A stretch of DNA of 64,000 nt from Amycolatopsis decaplanina DSM 44594. GTDB taxonomy: Bacteria > Actinomycetota > Actinomycetes > Mycobacteriales > Pseudonocardiaceae. The notes beneath the pieces were generated by a model. It had not been told where the DNA came from. It worked only from the letters and a program-made list of their open reading frames with translations, and did not search any database. The DNA lies in contig NZ_AOHO01000032.1 of the NCBI RefSeq assembly GCF_000342005.1, forward strand, positions 62,001 through 126,000, read 5' to 3'. The position numbers were made by a program, and so were the translations under genes. Shown piece by piece: positions 44,799 to 56,598 of the stretch (its first letter is position 1; every line of letters starts with the position of its first letter).

Positions 44799-46336
44799 TG
44801 CTCACCTGGGGAGATGTGCGCCGGTGGGATCCGGCCGCGATCGGCCGGGTCGCCGACGCGCTGAACGACGGCTGCACCCGGATCATCGCCGCGAACGACG
44901 ACGTCGAAGCCATGGCGCGCTTCACGGGATGGACCGGCGATGCGGCCACCGCCGCGTCGACGCGGGGCGAATCGCTGACCTCCACCCTGGAGCGGCTCGT
45001 CGCCGAGGCGTCCGCGGTCCGGCGGGGTGCTCACGAGGTGCAGATCGCGCTGGACCGGATCGTCGCGTTCGTGCGGGAGACCGACGAACTGGCGCGACGG
45101 AACGGCCTGGCCATCGGTCCCGGCGGCGAGATCGCCCCGTCGGGTGGCCCTCCGTCGCCCGACCAGCCCCGGGTGATGGCGGAACTGGCCGACAGGGTCG
45201 AGCAGGGCTTGCGCCGCGCGGCGGACGTCGACGCCGATTTCGCCGAGATCCTGCGCCGTGCTCTTCGTGGCGAGATCACCGAACAAGGTGGCAGCACGCT
45301 CGCCCAAGCGGCGGACGCCGGAGCCGCGCAAAGCGGCCTGTCGATCATCGGCCCGCCTGAGAACGGCGCCCCCGGTGACAACAAGGCGTGGTGGGCGAGC
45401 CTGTCGGACACGGCGAAAGTCGCTCTGCTGCAAGGAAATCCGGGTCTCATCGGAAATCTCGACGGTATCCCGGCCGCCGACCGCGACACCGCCAACCGCG
45501 CCGTCCTCGCCCGCGAGATCGCACGACTCCAAGGCGATCCCAAACTCAAGGGACTGGAAGCCATCGAGCGGCGGCTGGCGCGGTCGGAACCACAGGCGTT
45601 CCTGCTCGGGCTGGACACCAGCGGCGACGGGAAGGCGATCGTTTCCGCGGGGAATCCCGACACCGCGGTGAATGTGGCGACGTACGTGCCGGGGACCGGT
45701 TCGGAGCTGTCGAAGATCGGCGGCGATCTCAACCGGTCCGACAAGATGTGGGCCGCGGCGACCACCTCGGGCTCCCCCTCCACGGCCGTGATCACCTGGC
45801 TCGGTTACGACGCGCCGAACGAGATCACCGACGCCGCGAGCGCCAAGTACGCCGACGGCGGCAAGGCGGCACTCGCGGAATTCCAAGACGGGCTAAGGGA
45901 AACGCACCAAGGACCGCCCTCGCACAACACGGTGATGGGACACAGCTACGGCACCACCGTAGTCGGGCACGCGGCCGGTGACGGCGGCCTCGCCGCGGAC
46001 GAACTCGTCTTCGTGGCGAGCCCCGGCGTCGGCGCGCACGACGTGAGCGAACTGCACCTCGACGGGGTGAATCAGGACGAGATCGGCAAGCACGTGCACG
46101 CGACGGTGGCCGAACACGACATGATCAACCTGGCGAACGTCGAAATCGCCGGGTACGACCCGATCCTCGGCCAGGACCCGACCGACGCGGACTTCGGCGG
46201 ACAGGTGTTCACCTCCGCGCCGGGCACGGACGGATGGGGCGGGTACAGCACGGAGGCACACAGCGAATACTGGGAGGACAACAACCCCTCGCTCCGGAAC
46301 CTCGGCCTGATCATCGCGGGGAAGCCCGCCGCGTGA
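44798..46336 (+). CDS. DUF1023 alpha/beta hydrolase with N-terminal WxG region
   Basis: The 512-residue protein has an N-terminal helical WxG region (ARFTGWTGDAATAAST near residue 45), a linker, and a C-terminal DUF1023-type alpha/beta hydrolase with the nucleophile elbow NTVMGHSYGTTVVGHAA (Ser) near residue 385 and VFVASPGVGAHDVSEL. Such proteins are probably exported by type VII systems and act on esters or lipids outside the membrane. The terminal motif ends AHSEYWEDNNPSLRNLGLIIAG. Confidence 0.82.
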   Translation: MLTWGDVRRWDPAAIGRVADALNDGCTRIIAANDDVEAMARFTGWTGDAATAASTRGESLTSTLERLVAEASAVRRGAHEVQIALDRIVAFVRETDELARRNGLAIGPGGEIAPSGGPPSPDQPRVMAELADRVEQGLRRAADVDADFAEILRRALRGEITEQGGSTLAQAADAGAAQSGLSIIGPPENGAPGDNKAWWASLSDTAKVALLQGNPGLIGNLDGIPAADRDTANRAVLAREIARLQGDPKLKGLEAIERRLARSEPQAFLLGLDTSGDGKAIVSAGNPDTAVNVATYVPGTGSELSKIGGDLNRSDKMWAAATTSGSPSTAVITWLGYDAPNEITDAASAKYADGGKAALAEFQDGLRETHQGPPSHNTVMGHSYGTTVVGHAAGDGGLAADELVFVASPGVGAHDVSELHLDGVNQDEIGKHVHATVAEHDMINLANVEIAGYDPILGQDPTDADFGGQVFTSAPGTDGWGGYSTEAHSEYWEDNNPSLRNLGLIIAGKPAA

Positions 46337-46956
46337 AACTTCCGCTTCTGACCGCCCTTCTCGTGCTCTTGTCCGCTTGTTCCCCCGGAGATGAAGACGC
46401 CATGAAACCGACCATCACCGAACACGAGGCGAAAGACAGGGTCGAGCAGTACATCGAGGGCGTGCTCGGCGCACTGCCCGACTCGGCGGAACGAAAGCCG
46501 TTCACCCAGAACAGGTCTGAATGCACCGACCCCACCGACAACGGTCCCCAAGGCCGCTTCGAGATCTCCGCGACCTATGAGGTGACAGGTCTCGAACCAG
46601 CACGGTTCGGCGAGTACTTCGACGCCGTCGTCCAGTGGTGGTCGGCTCACGACTTCACGGTCTTGACGGATTCGCGGCCGAAGGATCAGTACGTGTTCGT
46701 CAGGAACAACGCGGACGCCTTCGACATGACCGTGCAGGCGAACGACCTCGGCAAGTTCTACGTCGGGGCGACCTCACCCTGCGTCTGGCCGAACGGCACG
46801 CCCGAACCGCAGGCCCTCGAAGCCACCGAGCCCGAGCAGCCGGTCGCCGCTCCCCCGGAGCCGGAACCCGAGCCGGTTCGCAAACCGCGTCGCGCTCCCG
46901 TCGACGACGAAGACTTCGCCCACACCGACTGGACCGACGGCGGCACCTCCTTCTGA
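46333..46956 (+). CDS. Lipoprotein with DEDF-H-DWT C-terminus
   Basis: The 207-residue protein has a short lipoprotein signal (KLPLLTALLVLLSACSPG; lipobox LSAC), a globular region with two Cys (NRSECTDPTD and GATSPCVWPNG), a Glu/Pro-rich linker and the end DDEDFAHTDWTDGGTSF. The same ending occurs on the YbaB-like protein of the other WxG cluster. GTG overlaps the hydrolase stop (GTGA), so the lipoprotein is likely an immunity or partner protein of the hydrolase (inference). Confidence 0.75.
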   Translation: MKLPLLTALLVLLSACSPGDEDAMKPTITEHEAKDRVEQYIEGVLGALPDSAERKPFTQNRSECTDPTDNGPQGRFEISATYEVTGLEPARFGEYFDAVVQWWSAHDFTVLTDSRPKDQYVFVRNNADAFDMTVQANDLGKFYVGATSPCVWPNGTPEPQALEATEPEQPVAAPPEPEPEPVRKPRRAPVDDEDFAHTDWTDGGTSF

Positions 46957-46958
46957 CC

Positions 46959-47004
46959 CTCGTGAGTGGTGAGGACGGTTAGAACCGTCCTCACCACTCA
47001 CGAG
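46959..47004. terminator. Palindrome family copy C
   Basis: 46 bases with perfect 22-base arms (46959-46980 and 46983-47004) and loop AG. It starts two bases after the stop codon of the lipoprotein gene. Confidence 0.8.
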
Positions 47005-47069
47005 ACCCGCATGCCCAACCGCTGAGAAAACGGGTCGCCCCGCCGTCACCTGGCCTCTACCCTCCGGCC

Positions 47070-48041
47070 GTGACCGCCGAACTCGCCCCCGCCGTCAGCC
47101 GGCACGTCGCGCATCGCGGCCGGGGCATCACGCTCATCCTGCTCGCCGCGCTCTTCTTCGGGACCTCGGGCGTGCTGGGCAAACCGGCGATGCAGGCAGG
47201 GTTGTCCCCGGAGCAGGTCGCGGCGATCCGCATCGGGCTGTCGGCGATCGTGCTGCTCGCGCTGGTCGCCGTCTTCCGGCCGGAACTTCTCAAGGTGACG
47301 AAGAACGAGTGGCCACTGCTCCTCGCGTACGGCTCGCTCGGCGTCGCGGGCGTCCAGCTCATGTACTTCCTCGCGGCCGGACGGATCCCGGTCGGGATCG
47401 CGATTCTGCTCGAGTTCACCTCACCGGTGCTGATCGCGCTGTGGGTGCGGTTCGTGCGCCGGGTGCGGCTGCCGAGGGCGATGTGGGCGGGGATCGCGCT
47501 GGCGATGACGGGACTCGTGCTGGTCGCGCAGGTCTGGGAGGGGCTCGGCCTGGACGTCCTCGGGTTGCTCGCCGGCCTGGGCGCGGCCGTCTGTTCGGCG
47601 GGCTATTTCCTGCTCGGGGAGCGTGGCGTCGCGGACCGCGATCCGCTCGGCATGGTCACCTGGGGGATGACGATCGGCGCGGTCCTGGTGTGCGCGGTCG
47701 CCCCGCCGTGGACGATCCCGTGGGGTGTCCTCGACGCCCCGGCGGCGTTCGGGCCGTGGGAGCCGCCGGTGTGGTCGTTGCTGGTCACCCTGGTGCTGAT
47801 CGCGACCGTCCTCGCCTACGCGACGGGCATGGCGGCGCTGCGTCATCTCCCGGCGTCGGTGGCGAGCGTCGTGGGGCTGGTGGAGCCGCTGATCGCCGCG
47901 GCCGCGGCCTGGCTGCTTCTGGGTGAGGCGCTCAGCTGGGTTCAAGCCGCCGGCGCGGTGGTGCTGCTGACCGGCGCGTACATCGTCCAGCTGAATTCGA
48001 ACGTGGTCCAGACCGACTCAACCCTGCTGGAAGCCCCGTAG
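47070..48041 (+). CDS. EamA/DMT-superfamily transporter
   Basis: The 323-residue membrane protein has ten predicted helices in two EamA repeats (ILLAALFFGTSGVLGKPAM and LGLLAGLGAAVCSAGYFLLGER; the second ends with VASVVGLVEPLIAAAAAWLLLGE). DMT exporters move amino acids or metabolites out of the cell; the substrate cannot be read here. Its end overlaps the convergent DUF305 gene by 24 bases. Confidence 0.88.
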   Translation: MTAELAPAVSRHVAHRGRGITLILLAALFFGTSGVLGKPAMQAGLSPEQVAAIRIGLSAIVLLALVAVFRPELLKVTKNEWPLLLAYGSLGVAGVQLMYFLAAGRIPVGIAILLEFTSPVLIALWVRFVRRVRLPRAMWAGIALAMTGLVLVAQVWEGLGLDVLGLLAGLGAAVCSAGYFLLGERGVADRDPLGMVTWGMTIGAVLVCAVAPPWTIPWGVLDAPAAFGPWEPPVWSLLVTLVLIATVLAYATGMAALRHLPASVASVVGLVEPLIAAAAAWLLLGEALSWVQAAGAVVLLTGAYIVQLNSNVVQTDSTLLEAP

Positions 48042-48608
48042 GTCGCTGATCTCCTGCTGCTGCGAACGCGAAGTCGTCGCGGCGAGGTCGCGGGCGTCGG
48101 GGTTGCGGCCGTGCTGGGTTTCGGCGTCGGCGATACGGACACCGGCCTCGCGCTGGCGCAGCAACCGCGCGACGAACTGGCGGTCGAAGTCCTTTCCGGA
48201 CAGTCCGGCCAGTTCCGCCATGTCGCCGGGGGCGATGTACCCGTCGCGCTGGACGTGTTCGAGGTTCGGGTCGTCCGGTGCGGGCTGCCCCCACGACTCG
48301 ATGAGCCGGGAGAGCCGCGCGATCTCCGGTTCATACGTGTCGATGACCCGCTTCGCGAGCGCCTTCAGCCGCTCGTTCCCCGCGCGGGTTTCCGCCAGGG
48401 AGGCCAGATCCACGCCCTGCTGGTGGTGTGCGAGGGCTTGCCGCGCGAACGCCAGGTCTGCGTCGTTGAACGGAACGGCGGCCTGCTGCGCCGCTGGTGA
48501 CGACCCGGGAGGCGCCGTCTGCGTCTGGGGCGCCTCGTCCGAGCAGCCCGCGAGCACGACGGCGGCCAGGGCGACGGCGGGCAGGAACCGGAGGACGGCG
48601 TGCGGCAT
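48018..48608 (-). CDS. DUF305 lipoprotein
   Basis: The 196-residue protein has a lipoprotein signal (MPHAVLRFLPAVALAAVVLAGCSD; lipobox LAGC) and a DUF305-type four-helix domain with FARQALAHHQQGVDLASLA and, near the end, LRQREAGVRIADAETQHG. Typical DUF305 proteins have HH-x-x-x-x-x-M motifs that may bind metal; here the second motif is less canonical. It is divergent from the permease gene. Confidence 0.85.
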   Translation of the reverse strand: MPHAVLRFLPAVALAAVVLAGCSDEAPQTQTAPPGSSPAAQQAAVPFNDADLAFARQALAHHQQGVDLASLAETRAGNERLKALAKRVIDTYEPEIARLSRLIESWGQPAPDDPNLEHVQRDGYIAPGDMAELAGLSGKDFDRQFVARLLRQREAGVRIADAETQHGRNPDARDLAATTSRSQQQEISDLRGFQQG

Positions 48609-48760
48609 CGAAGAGCTCCTCGGAACGCGCGGTGGAGGTGCCTAGGTTGGCAGAGTCCACATCGGCCTGTTCACCGGGGGTTGCGCAAACACTTTTCCTT
48701 CCGGCCTCGCGGTGCGACAATCCCGCGATCCACCGCGACTCCGGCAGGAGGAAACAGCGA

Positions 48761-50161
48761 ATGGGCGCGGAAACCACCCCGGACACCACGACCGAGCGGA
48801 CGGGCCTGCGCCCGGACCTGCGGCAACGCCACGTCCGGATGATCGCGCTGGGCGGGATCATCGGAGCGAGCCTGTTCATCGGCAGCGGCGCGGTCATCCA
48901 CACCGTCGGCCCGGCGGCCGTTCTGTCCTACGCCATCGGTGGCCTGATCGTCGTACTGGTGATGCGGATGCTCGGCGAGATGGCGACGGCCTCGCCGTCA
49001 CAGGGGTCCTTCATGGAATACGCGCGGACCTCGCTCGGCGGTTGGGCGGGCTTCACCGTCGGCTGGCTGTACTGGTACTTCTGGGTCGGTGTGGTCGCGT
49101 TCGAGGCCGTCGCCGGGGCGAAGATCCTCCAGACCTGGATTCCCGTTGTCCCGCAATGGATCTTCTCACTGGTGCTGATGTTGTCGCTGACCGCGGCCAA
49201 CCTCGCCTCGGCGCGTTCGTTCGGGGAGACGGAGTTCTGGCTCGCGTCGGTCAAGATCGCCACGATCGTGGTGTTCCTCGTGGTGGGCACCCTGTTCGTG
49301 CTCGGGGCCTGGCCCGGCGGATCGTTCTCGGTCGGCAACATCGCGCAGGACGGTTTCCTGGCCAACGGCCCGTTCTCGGTGGTGCACGGCGTGGTGATCG
49401 TGATCTTCTCCTACTTCGGCGCGGAGATCGTCACCATCGCCGCCGCCGAATCGCGTGAGCCCGAGACGGCCGTGCGCAAGGCGACGTCGTCGATCGTCTG
49501 GCGGGTCATCGTGTTCTACGTCGGCTCCGTGACGCTGCTGGTGATGATCACCGGCTGGCGTGACATCCCGGCCACGACGAGCCCGTTCGCCGCCGCGTTC
49601 GGCCGGTTCGGCATCCCCGCCGCCGAGACCGTGGTCAGCGCGGTGGTGCTGACGGCCGTGCTGTCGGTGCTGAATTCGGGGCTGTACACCGCTTCCCGCA
49701 TGTTGTTCGCGTTGCGTGGCAACGGCTGGGCGCCGAAATGGATCGCGGACACGAACCGGCGCGGCGTGCCGTGGAAGGCGATCCTGGTGTCCACTTCGGT
49801 CGGTTACGTGGCCGTGGTGATGAACTTCGTTTCCCCGGACAAGATCTTCTACTTCATCATCAACTCCGCCGGGGCGGTCGCGTTGTTCGTCTACGCGATC
49901 ATCGCCGGTTCGCAGCTGCGGATGCGGCGCCGTCTGGAGGCCGAAGCGCCGGAACGGCTGAAACTGCGCATGTGGGGCTACCCGTGGCTGAGCAGGCTCA
50001 CTCTCGCCTGGACGCTGGCCGTGGTCGCGTCGATGCTGTTCGTGGACGCGGACACGCGGGCCCAGCTGTACCTGAGCCTGATCAGCCTGGCGGTGATCCT
50101 CGCCGTCTACTTCATCCAGCGCCGGCGATCCGGCCGAGAGCACCGTAAAACACCTCTTTGA
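48761..50161 (+). CDS. APC-family amino-acid permease (AroP/GabP type)
   Basis: The 466-residue protein has about twelve helices and the AAT-family signatures RHVRMIALGGIIGASLFIGSG, SQGSFMEYARTSLGGWAGFTVGWLYWYFWV and FSYFGAEIVTIAAAESREPETAVRKA. It should import amino acids with protons. The ATG at 48761 follows CAGGAGGAAA. Its end overlaps the convergent VWA gene by 50 bases. Confidence 0.9.
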   Translation: MGAETTPDTTTERTGLRPDLRQRHVRMIALGGIIGASLFIGSGAVIHTVGPAAVLSYAIGGLIVVLVMRMLGEMATASPSQGSFMEYARTSLGGWAGFTVGWLYWYFWVGVVAFEAVAGAKILQTWIPVVPQWIFSLVLMLSLTAANLASARSFGETEFWLASVKIATIVVFLVVGTLFVLGAWPGGSFSVGNIAQDGFLANGPFSVVHGVVIVIFSYFGAEIVTIAAAESREPETAVRKATSSIVWRVIVFYVGSVTLLVMITGWRDIPATTSPFAAAFGRFGIPAAETVVSAVVLTAVLSVLNSGLYTASRMLFALRGNGWAPKWIADTNRRGVPWKAILVSTSVGYVAVVMNFVSPDKIFYFIINSAGAVALFVYAIIAGSQLRMRRRLEAEAPERLKLRMWGYPWLSRLTLAWTLAVVASMLFVDADTRAQLYLSLISLAVILAVYFIQRRRSGREHRKTPL

Positions 50162-51671
50162 TCTTCGCGGGGTCACGGCTGAGGAAGGCCTGACCGCCGG
50201 TGGGCGCGACGAGCTGCCCGAGTTCGGTCTCGTCGGCCTCCGGGCCGATCCCGATGGCGACCAACGGCACCGGGCGGTCCCTCTCGCGCAGCTTTCCCAG
50301 CTCGGCCACCAGGTTCTCACGGCTGATGCCGTGGGGATCGGTGTCGCGGCCGTCGGTCATCACGACGACCAGGTTCAGCTTCCCCGGCTCCCATTCCTTG
50401 TACGCCAGCCGATAGATGTCGAGGACGCTGTCGTAGAGACCGGTCTGCCCGTCCGGCACGGCGCGGACGGCGCGCAACCGGTCGACGGCGGCCAGCTGCT
50501 GCCCGACCGGCGCCATCGGCAGGATCTCCCGGTAGTCACGGTCACCGTCCATTTTGGTCGCGAAGGCCAGAAAACGGATCTGTGATGTGGGTTTGAACAG
50601 GTGCAGGGCGTTCTCGGCCGCCTCCAGCGTGATCCGGAGGCGGGATTTGCCGGTTCCCGGCACCGGGGCGCTCATCGACCCGGAAACGTCGATGAGGACC
50701 TGCACCCGGGCGCTCATGTTCACTCCGGCCCATTGCCTGAGCGTTTTGTCGACCTCGGCGGAGTCCGGGATCTCGGCACTGCGCTGCCCCTGTGCCGAAA
50801 CGCGCTGATCGGTTTCGGTCAGCCGCAACGCTTGTCCGCCCGGGGCGCGCAGATCGGACCGCGTGCCGGTCGCGGCGCCGTGGAGCAGGGCGCGTTTCAG
50901 TTCCGCGACGGCCTTGCCCTGCTGCTGATTCCCACCCGCGATCTCGACGAACGGGTAGTCGAGCGCCGGGGCCGCGGGGGAGTACGCGGCCACCAGCGCG
51001 GTCTCGTCGCCGGAAAGCTCGGAGTTGTGCCGCAGCACGGCGTTCTCCGACGCGGGGAACACCGTCGCGCCGGAAGTGGCGGCGGAGAACTTCCGGAGCA
51101 AGGCGACGTACGCGGCTGCCGGATCCGAGGCACCCTTCGCGACATCGCGGAGCGCCAGTAGCGCGGAAACACCGACGGGGTCGCGCACCGGGTCCGGCAT
51201 TCCGGCGACGACCTCGGCGCCGCCGAGCACTTCCGGCCAGGTCAGCGGCTTGCGGGGCCAGCCGAGCCCTTGCGCGACCGGTTCCGCGACCGCGAGTACC
51301 ACCGGCGAACTGGCGATCGACGGCCCGGAAACCGGAACACCGTCGGCCCGCCTCAGGAACAGCGTCGAGGACGGGATCCAGACTTGGGGCTTGGGCGCGG
51401 TCCCGGACAACTCCTCCGCCATTTGGAAGGATTCCCTGGCCTGGACGTCGAATGTGACACACGCGAGGCCGAGGTCGCGGGCGGCCTGGGTGACGGCGGG
51501 GGCGATGTCGGGCGACGCGGCGACGACCACCCGCGCGGGCTCGCACTCGGGTTCGGAACGCGCCATGACCACGGCCACCCAGGTGGCCGCGCCGAGCACG
51601 GCCGCCAGCGCGAGCGCCAGTAGCGGTAGCAGTATCCGTCTTCGGGTCCGGGCGGTGGCGTGGCGTCCCAT
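50112..51671 (-). CDS. Membrane-anchored VWA protein with extracellular solute-binding domain
   Basis: The 519-residue protein has one N-terminal membrane segment (LLPLLALALAAVLGAATWVAVVM), a periplasmic-binding-protein-like region (RVVVAASPDIAPAVTQAARDLGL) and a C-terminal von Willebrand A domain with an intact MIDAS (VLIDVSGSMSAPVPG, and VVVMTDGRDTD). Function is unknown; similar proteins occur beside tellurium-resistance or BatA-like systems. ATG at 51671 follows GGGAGAG. Confidence 0.82.
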   Translation of the reverse strand: MGRHATARTRRRILLPLLALALAAVLGAATWVAVVMARSEPECEPARVVVAASPDIAPAVTQAARDLGLACVTFDVQARESFQMAEELSGTAPKPQVWIPSSTLFLRRADGVPVSGPSIASSPVVLAVAEPVAQGLGWPRKPLTWPEVLGGAEVVAGMPDPVRDPVGVSALLALRDVAKGASDPAAAYVALLRKFSAATSGATVFPASENAVLRHNSELSGDETALVAAYSPAAPALDYPFVEIAGGNQQQGKAVAELKRALLHGAATGTRSDLRAPGGQALRLTETDQRVSAQGQRSAEIPDSAEVDKTLRQWAGVNMSARVQVLIDVSGSMSAPVPGTGKSRLRITLEAAENALHLFKPTSQIRFLAFATKMDGDRDYREILPMAPVGQQLAAVDRLRAVRAVPDGQTGLYDSVLDIYRLAYKEWEPGKLNLVVVMTDGRDTDPHGISRENLVAELGKLRERDRPVPLVAIGIGPEADETELGQLVAPTGGQAFLSRDPAKIKEVFYGALGRIAGAG

Positions 51672-51752
51672 CGACTCTCCCGGCATCGGGGTTCGAGGAG
51701 CGTCCGAGGGTACGCCGACAGCCCCCTTAGGGGAAGGCTGTCCGCCCACCAG

Positions 51753-51798
51753 CTCGTGAGTGGTAAGGACGGTTAGAACCGTCCTTACCACTCACGAG
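51753..51798. terminator. Palindrome family copy D, with a compensatory pair change
   Basis: 46 bases with perfect 22-base arms (51753-51774 and 51777-51798) and loop AG. Both arms carry a changed base (GGTAAGG and CCTTACC) relative to the GGTGAGG copies, so pairing is kept. It ends six bases from the RNase J stop. Confidence 0.8.
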
Positions 51799-51804
51799 TC
51801 CTGG

Positions 51805-54623
<2,819 letters not shown>

Positions 54624-56123
54624 CTATTTGACCTTGGTCGTGATCTGCGAGGGGATCTGACTCCCGTCGGCCTTGGCGAGCAGGCAGAGGAAGCCGCGCG
54701 AATAGTTATGGTCTTCCTCGTTGGGCGGCCGGTTCCATTCGGCTTCGGTCGGGACGACCGGACGCCAGATGAGGGACGTCCGCTGCTGCGGCGGGACGAC
54801 GTTCGAGTTGAAGGTCGCCGAACACAGCGACTCGGCGATCCGGTTGACCGCGTCCGCACCGGGATACACCGCGACCTGGGCGTCGTCGTCCGAATAGGAC
54901 TGGACGTCGAGCAGGCTCCCTTTGGAGAAGACCTCCAGCAGGTGGTCCTTGTCGCAGCTGACGTTGTCGTTCAGGTTGATGCCCTCTTTGAGCGGCACGT
55001 TGTAGCAGTCCCCGGACGAGCCGAGCTTGACCTGGCCGTTGATGCCGTAGGTCAGTGTCGCCTGCGCCTGCGAAGTCCCCTTCGGCGCGGCCATCCAGCG
55101 GCCGAGGAAGATCCCGCCGACCAGGGCGCCGATCACGGCGACCGCGGCCAGGCTCAGCCACAGCGGACGCAGGTTGCGCTTCGCCGGGGCCGGGGCGAGC
55201 CGGGTCATCGGCTGGCCGGGCTGCAGCATCGCGGTGCCACCCGAGGGCGGCGTCGGCTGGGACTGCACGCCCTGCGCGGCCGCGAGCAGGCTGCGCACCT
55301 GGTCGTAGGACATGCGTGCCTCGGGTTTGGTGACCAGCAGGCCGAGGATCGCGGCGGCCAGCGGGCCCTGGACCCGGGTCAGGTACGGGGCCTCGGTCAT
55401 GATGGCGTGCAGTGTCGCGGCGGTGGTCGACCGTTCGAACGCGACGATGCCCTCCGCGGCGAAGAACAGCGTCGTACCCAGCGACCAGAGGTCGGATTCG
55501 GGCATCGCGTCGCGGCCTTCGACCCGCTCCGGCGCCATGAACGCGGGCGAGCCGACGATCATGCCACTGGTGGTCAGGCGCGGGTCGTCGGCGGCGTGCG
55601 CGATGCCGAAGTCGGTGAGCTTCACCCGGCCGTCCGGCGCGACCATGATGTTCGCCGGTTTCACGTCGCGGTGCACGATCCCGGCGGCGTGCGCGGCCCG
55701 CAGCGCGGACAGCACCCGCTCCCCCACCAGCGCGATCTGCTGGGCGGGCATAGGGCCGCGGTCGCGCACCAGGTCGGCCAGCGTCGGCGCCTCGACCAGT
55801 TCCATCACGATGTAGGTGGCGCCGTTTTCGGTGACGACGTCGTACACGGTGACGACGGCCGGATCGTTGAGGCGCCCGGCGGAGCGGACCTCGCGCAGCA
55901 TCCGCTCCGTCAGCACCGAGGCGTCCTCGGGAGCGTTCGGGAACTTCAGCTCCTTGATCGCCACCTGACGGCCGATCACCTGATCCTGCGCGCGCCAGAC
56001 GATGCCCATCCCGCCGCGGCCGAGCTCGCCCAGCAGGGCGTATCGACCGGCGATGATCCGCGCGCCGGCGGCCTGATGCGTCTGCTGGGGCGGCCCGTAC
56101 GGACGGGTGTGTTCGTCGGTCAA
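54624..56123 (-). CDS. Transmembrane Ser/Thr protein kinase
   Basis: The 499-residue PknB-type receptor kinase has the glycine loop GELGRGGMGIVWRA, catalytic Lys57 (QVAIKELK), HRDVKPANIM (Asp153), DFGIAH and GSPAFMAPERV, then a proline-rich juxtamembrane region, one membrane helix (about 331-352), and an extracellular domain with paired cysteines (GSSGDCYNV, DNVSCDKDH, SLCSATF, GFLCLL) and no PASTA repeats. The start appears to be TTG at 56123, with GAAGGAG ten bases upstream. The sensed ligand is unknown. Confidence 0.9.
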   Translation of the reverse strand: MTDEHTRPYGPPQQTHQAAGARIIAGRYALLGELGRGGMGIVWRAQDQVIGRQVAIKELKFPNAPEDASVLTERMLREVRSAGRLNDPAVVTVYDVVTENGATYIVMELVEAPTLADLVRDRGPMPAQQIALVGERVLSALRAAHAAGIVHRDVKPANIMVAPDGRVKLTDFGIAHAADDPRLTTSGMIVGSPAFMAPERVEGRDAMPESDLWSLGTTLFFAAEGIVAFERSTTAATLHAIMTEAPYLTRVQGPLAAAILGLLVTKPEARMSYDQVRSLLAAAQGVQSQPTPPSGGTAMLQPGQPMTRLAPAPAKRNLRPLWLSLAAVAVIGALVGGIFLGRWMAAPKGTSQAQATLTYGINGQVKLGSSGDCYNVPLKEGINLNDNVSCDKDHLLEVFSKGSLLDVQSYSDDDAQVAVYPGADAVNRIAESLCSATFNSNVVPPQQRTSLIWRPVVPTEAEWNRPPNEEDHNYSRGFLCLLAKADGSQIPSQITTKVK

Positions 56124-56205
56124 GGTTCGGTGCTCCTTCGGTTCGCGCAGGATGCTGACTCGGACCCGTTCGCGTCCCGAAAGGTTCCTTCGCCCGGCTG
56201 GTGAA

Positions 56206-56598
56206 TCAGACCGTGACCTCGTGCCCGGCTTCCCGGAGCGCCTTCACCGCGCGCTCCAGCTCCGAAGCCCGGACCAGCACGTGGTCGGTGTCGAAGGTGG
56301 ACATCGAGAACAGCGCCACCCCGGCGGCGGCCAGTTCGCTCGACAGCGCCGCGATGATGCCGGTCAGCGTGAAGGCCAGCGGCCCGCGGACCGACAGCAG
56401 CCGCCAGCCGTCCTCGACGGTGGCCCCGGCCGGCGCGAGACCGGCCGGGCAGATCACCGACAACTCCTCCGGCGTCCGTGTGAGGGAGATCAGCACTGGC
56501 TCGCCGGGGTCGAGCAGGTTCGCCGGTACCGGCGCGTCCGGGGCGAGGCGGGCGACCGCGTACTCGCCGGGCCGGACGTCGATCGCGAGGCGTCGCAT
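56206..56598 (-). CDS. ACT-domain protein
   Basis: The 130-residue protein has two ACT-like beta-alpha-beta halves (LAIDVRPGEYAVARLAPDAP and FTLTGIIAALSSELAAAGVALFSMSTFDTDHVLV), like the aspartate-kinase-type ACT regulators. It probably senses an amino acid. The ATG at 56598 shares one base with the thyX stop (TGATG), coupling it to thyX, and 82 bases separate it from the kinase gene. Confidence 0.8.
   Translation of the reverse strand: MRRLAIDVRPGEYAVARLAPDAPVPANLLDPGEPVLISLTRTPEELSVICPAGLAPAGATVEDGWRLLSVRGPLAFTLTGIIAALSSELAAAGVALFSMSTFDTDHVLVRASELERAVKALREAGHEVTV

Noticed and set aside
13035..51798. A CRISPR array suggested by repeated palindromes
   Set aside because: Copies are kilobases apart, without regular spacers or cas genes.
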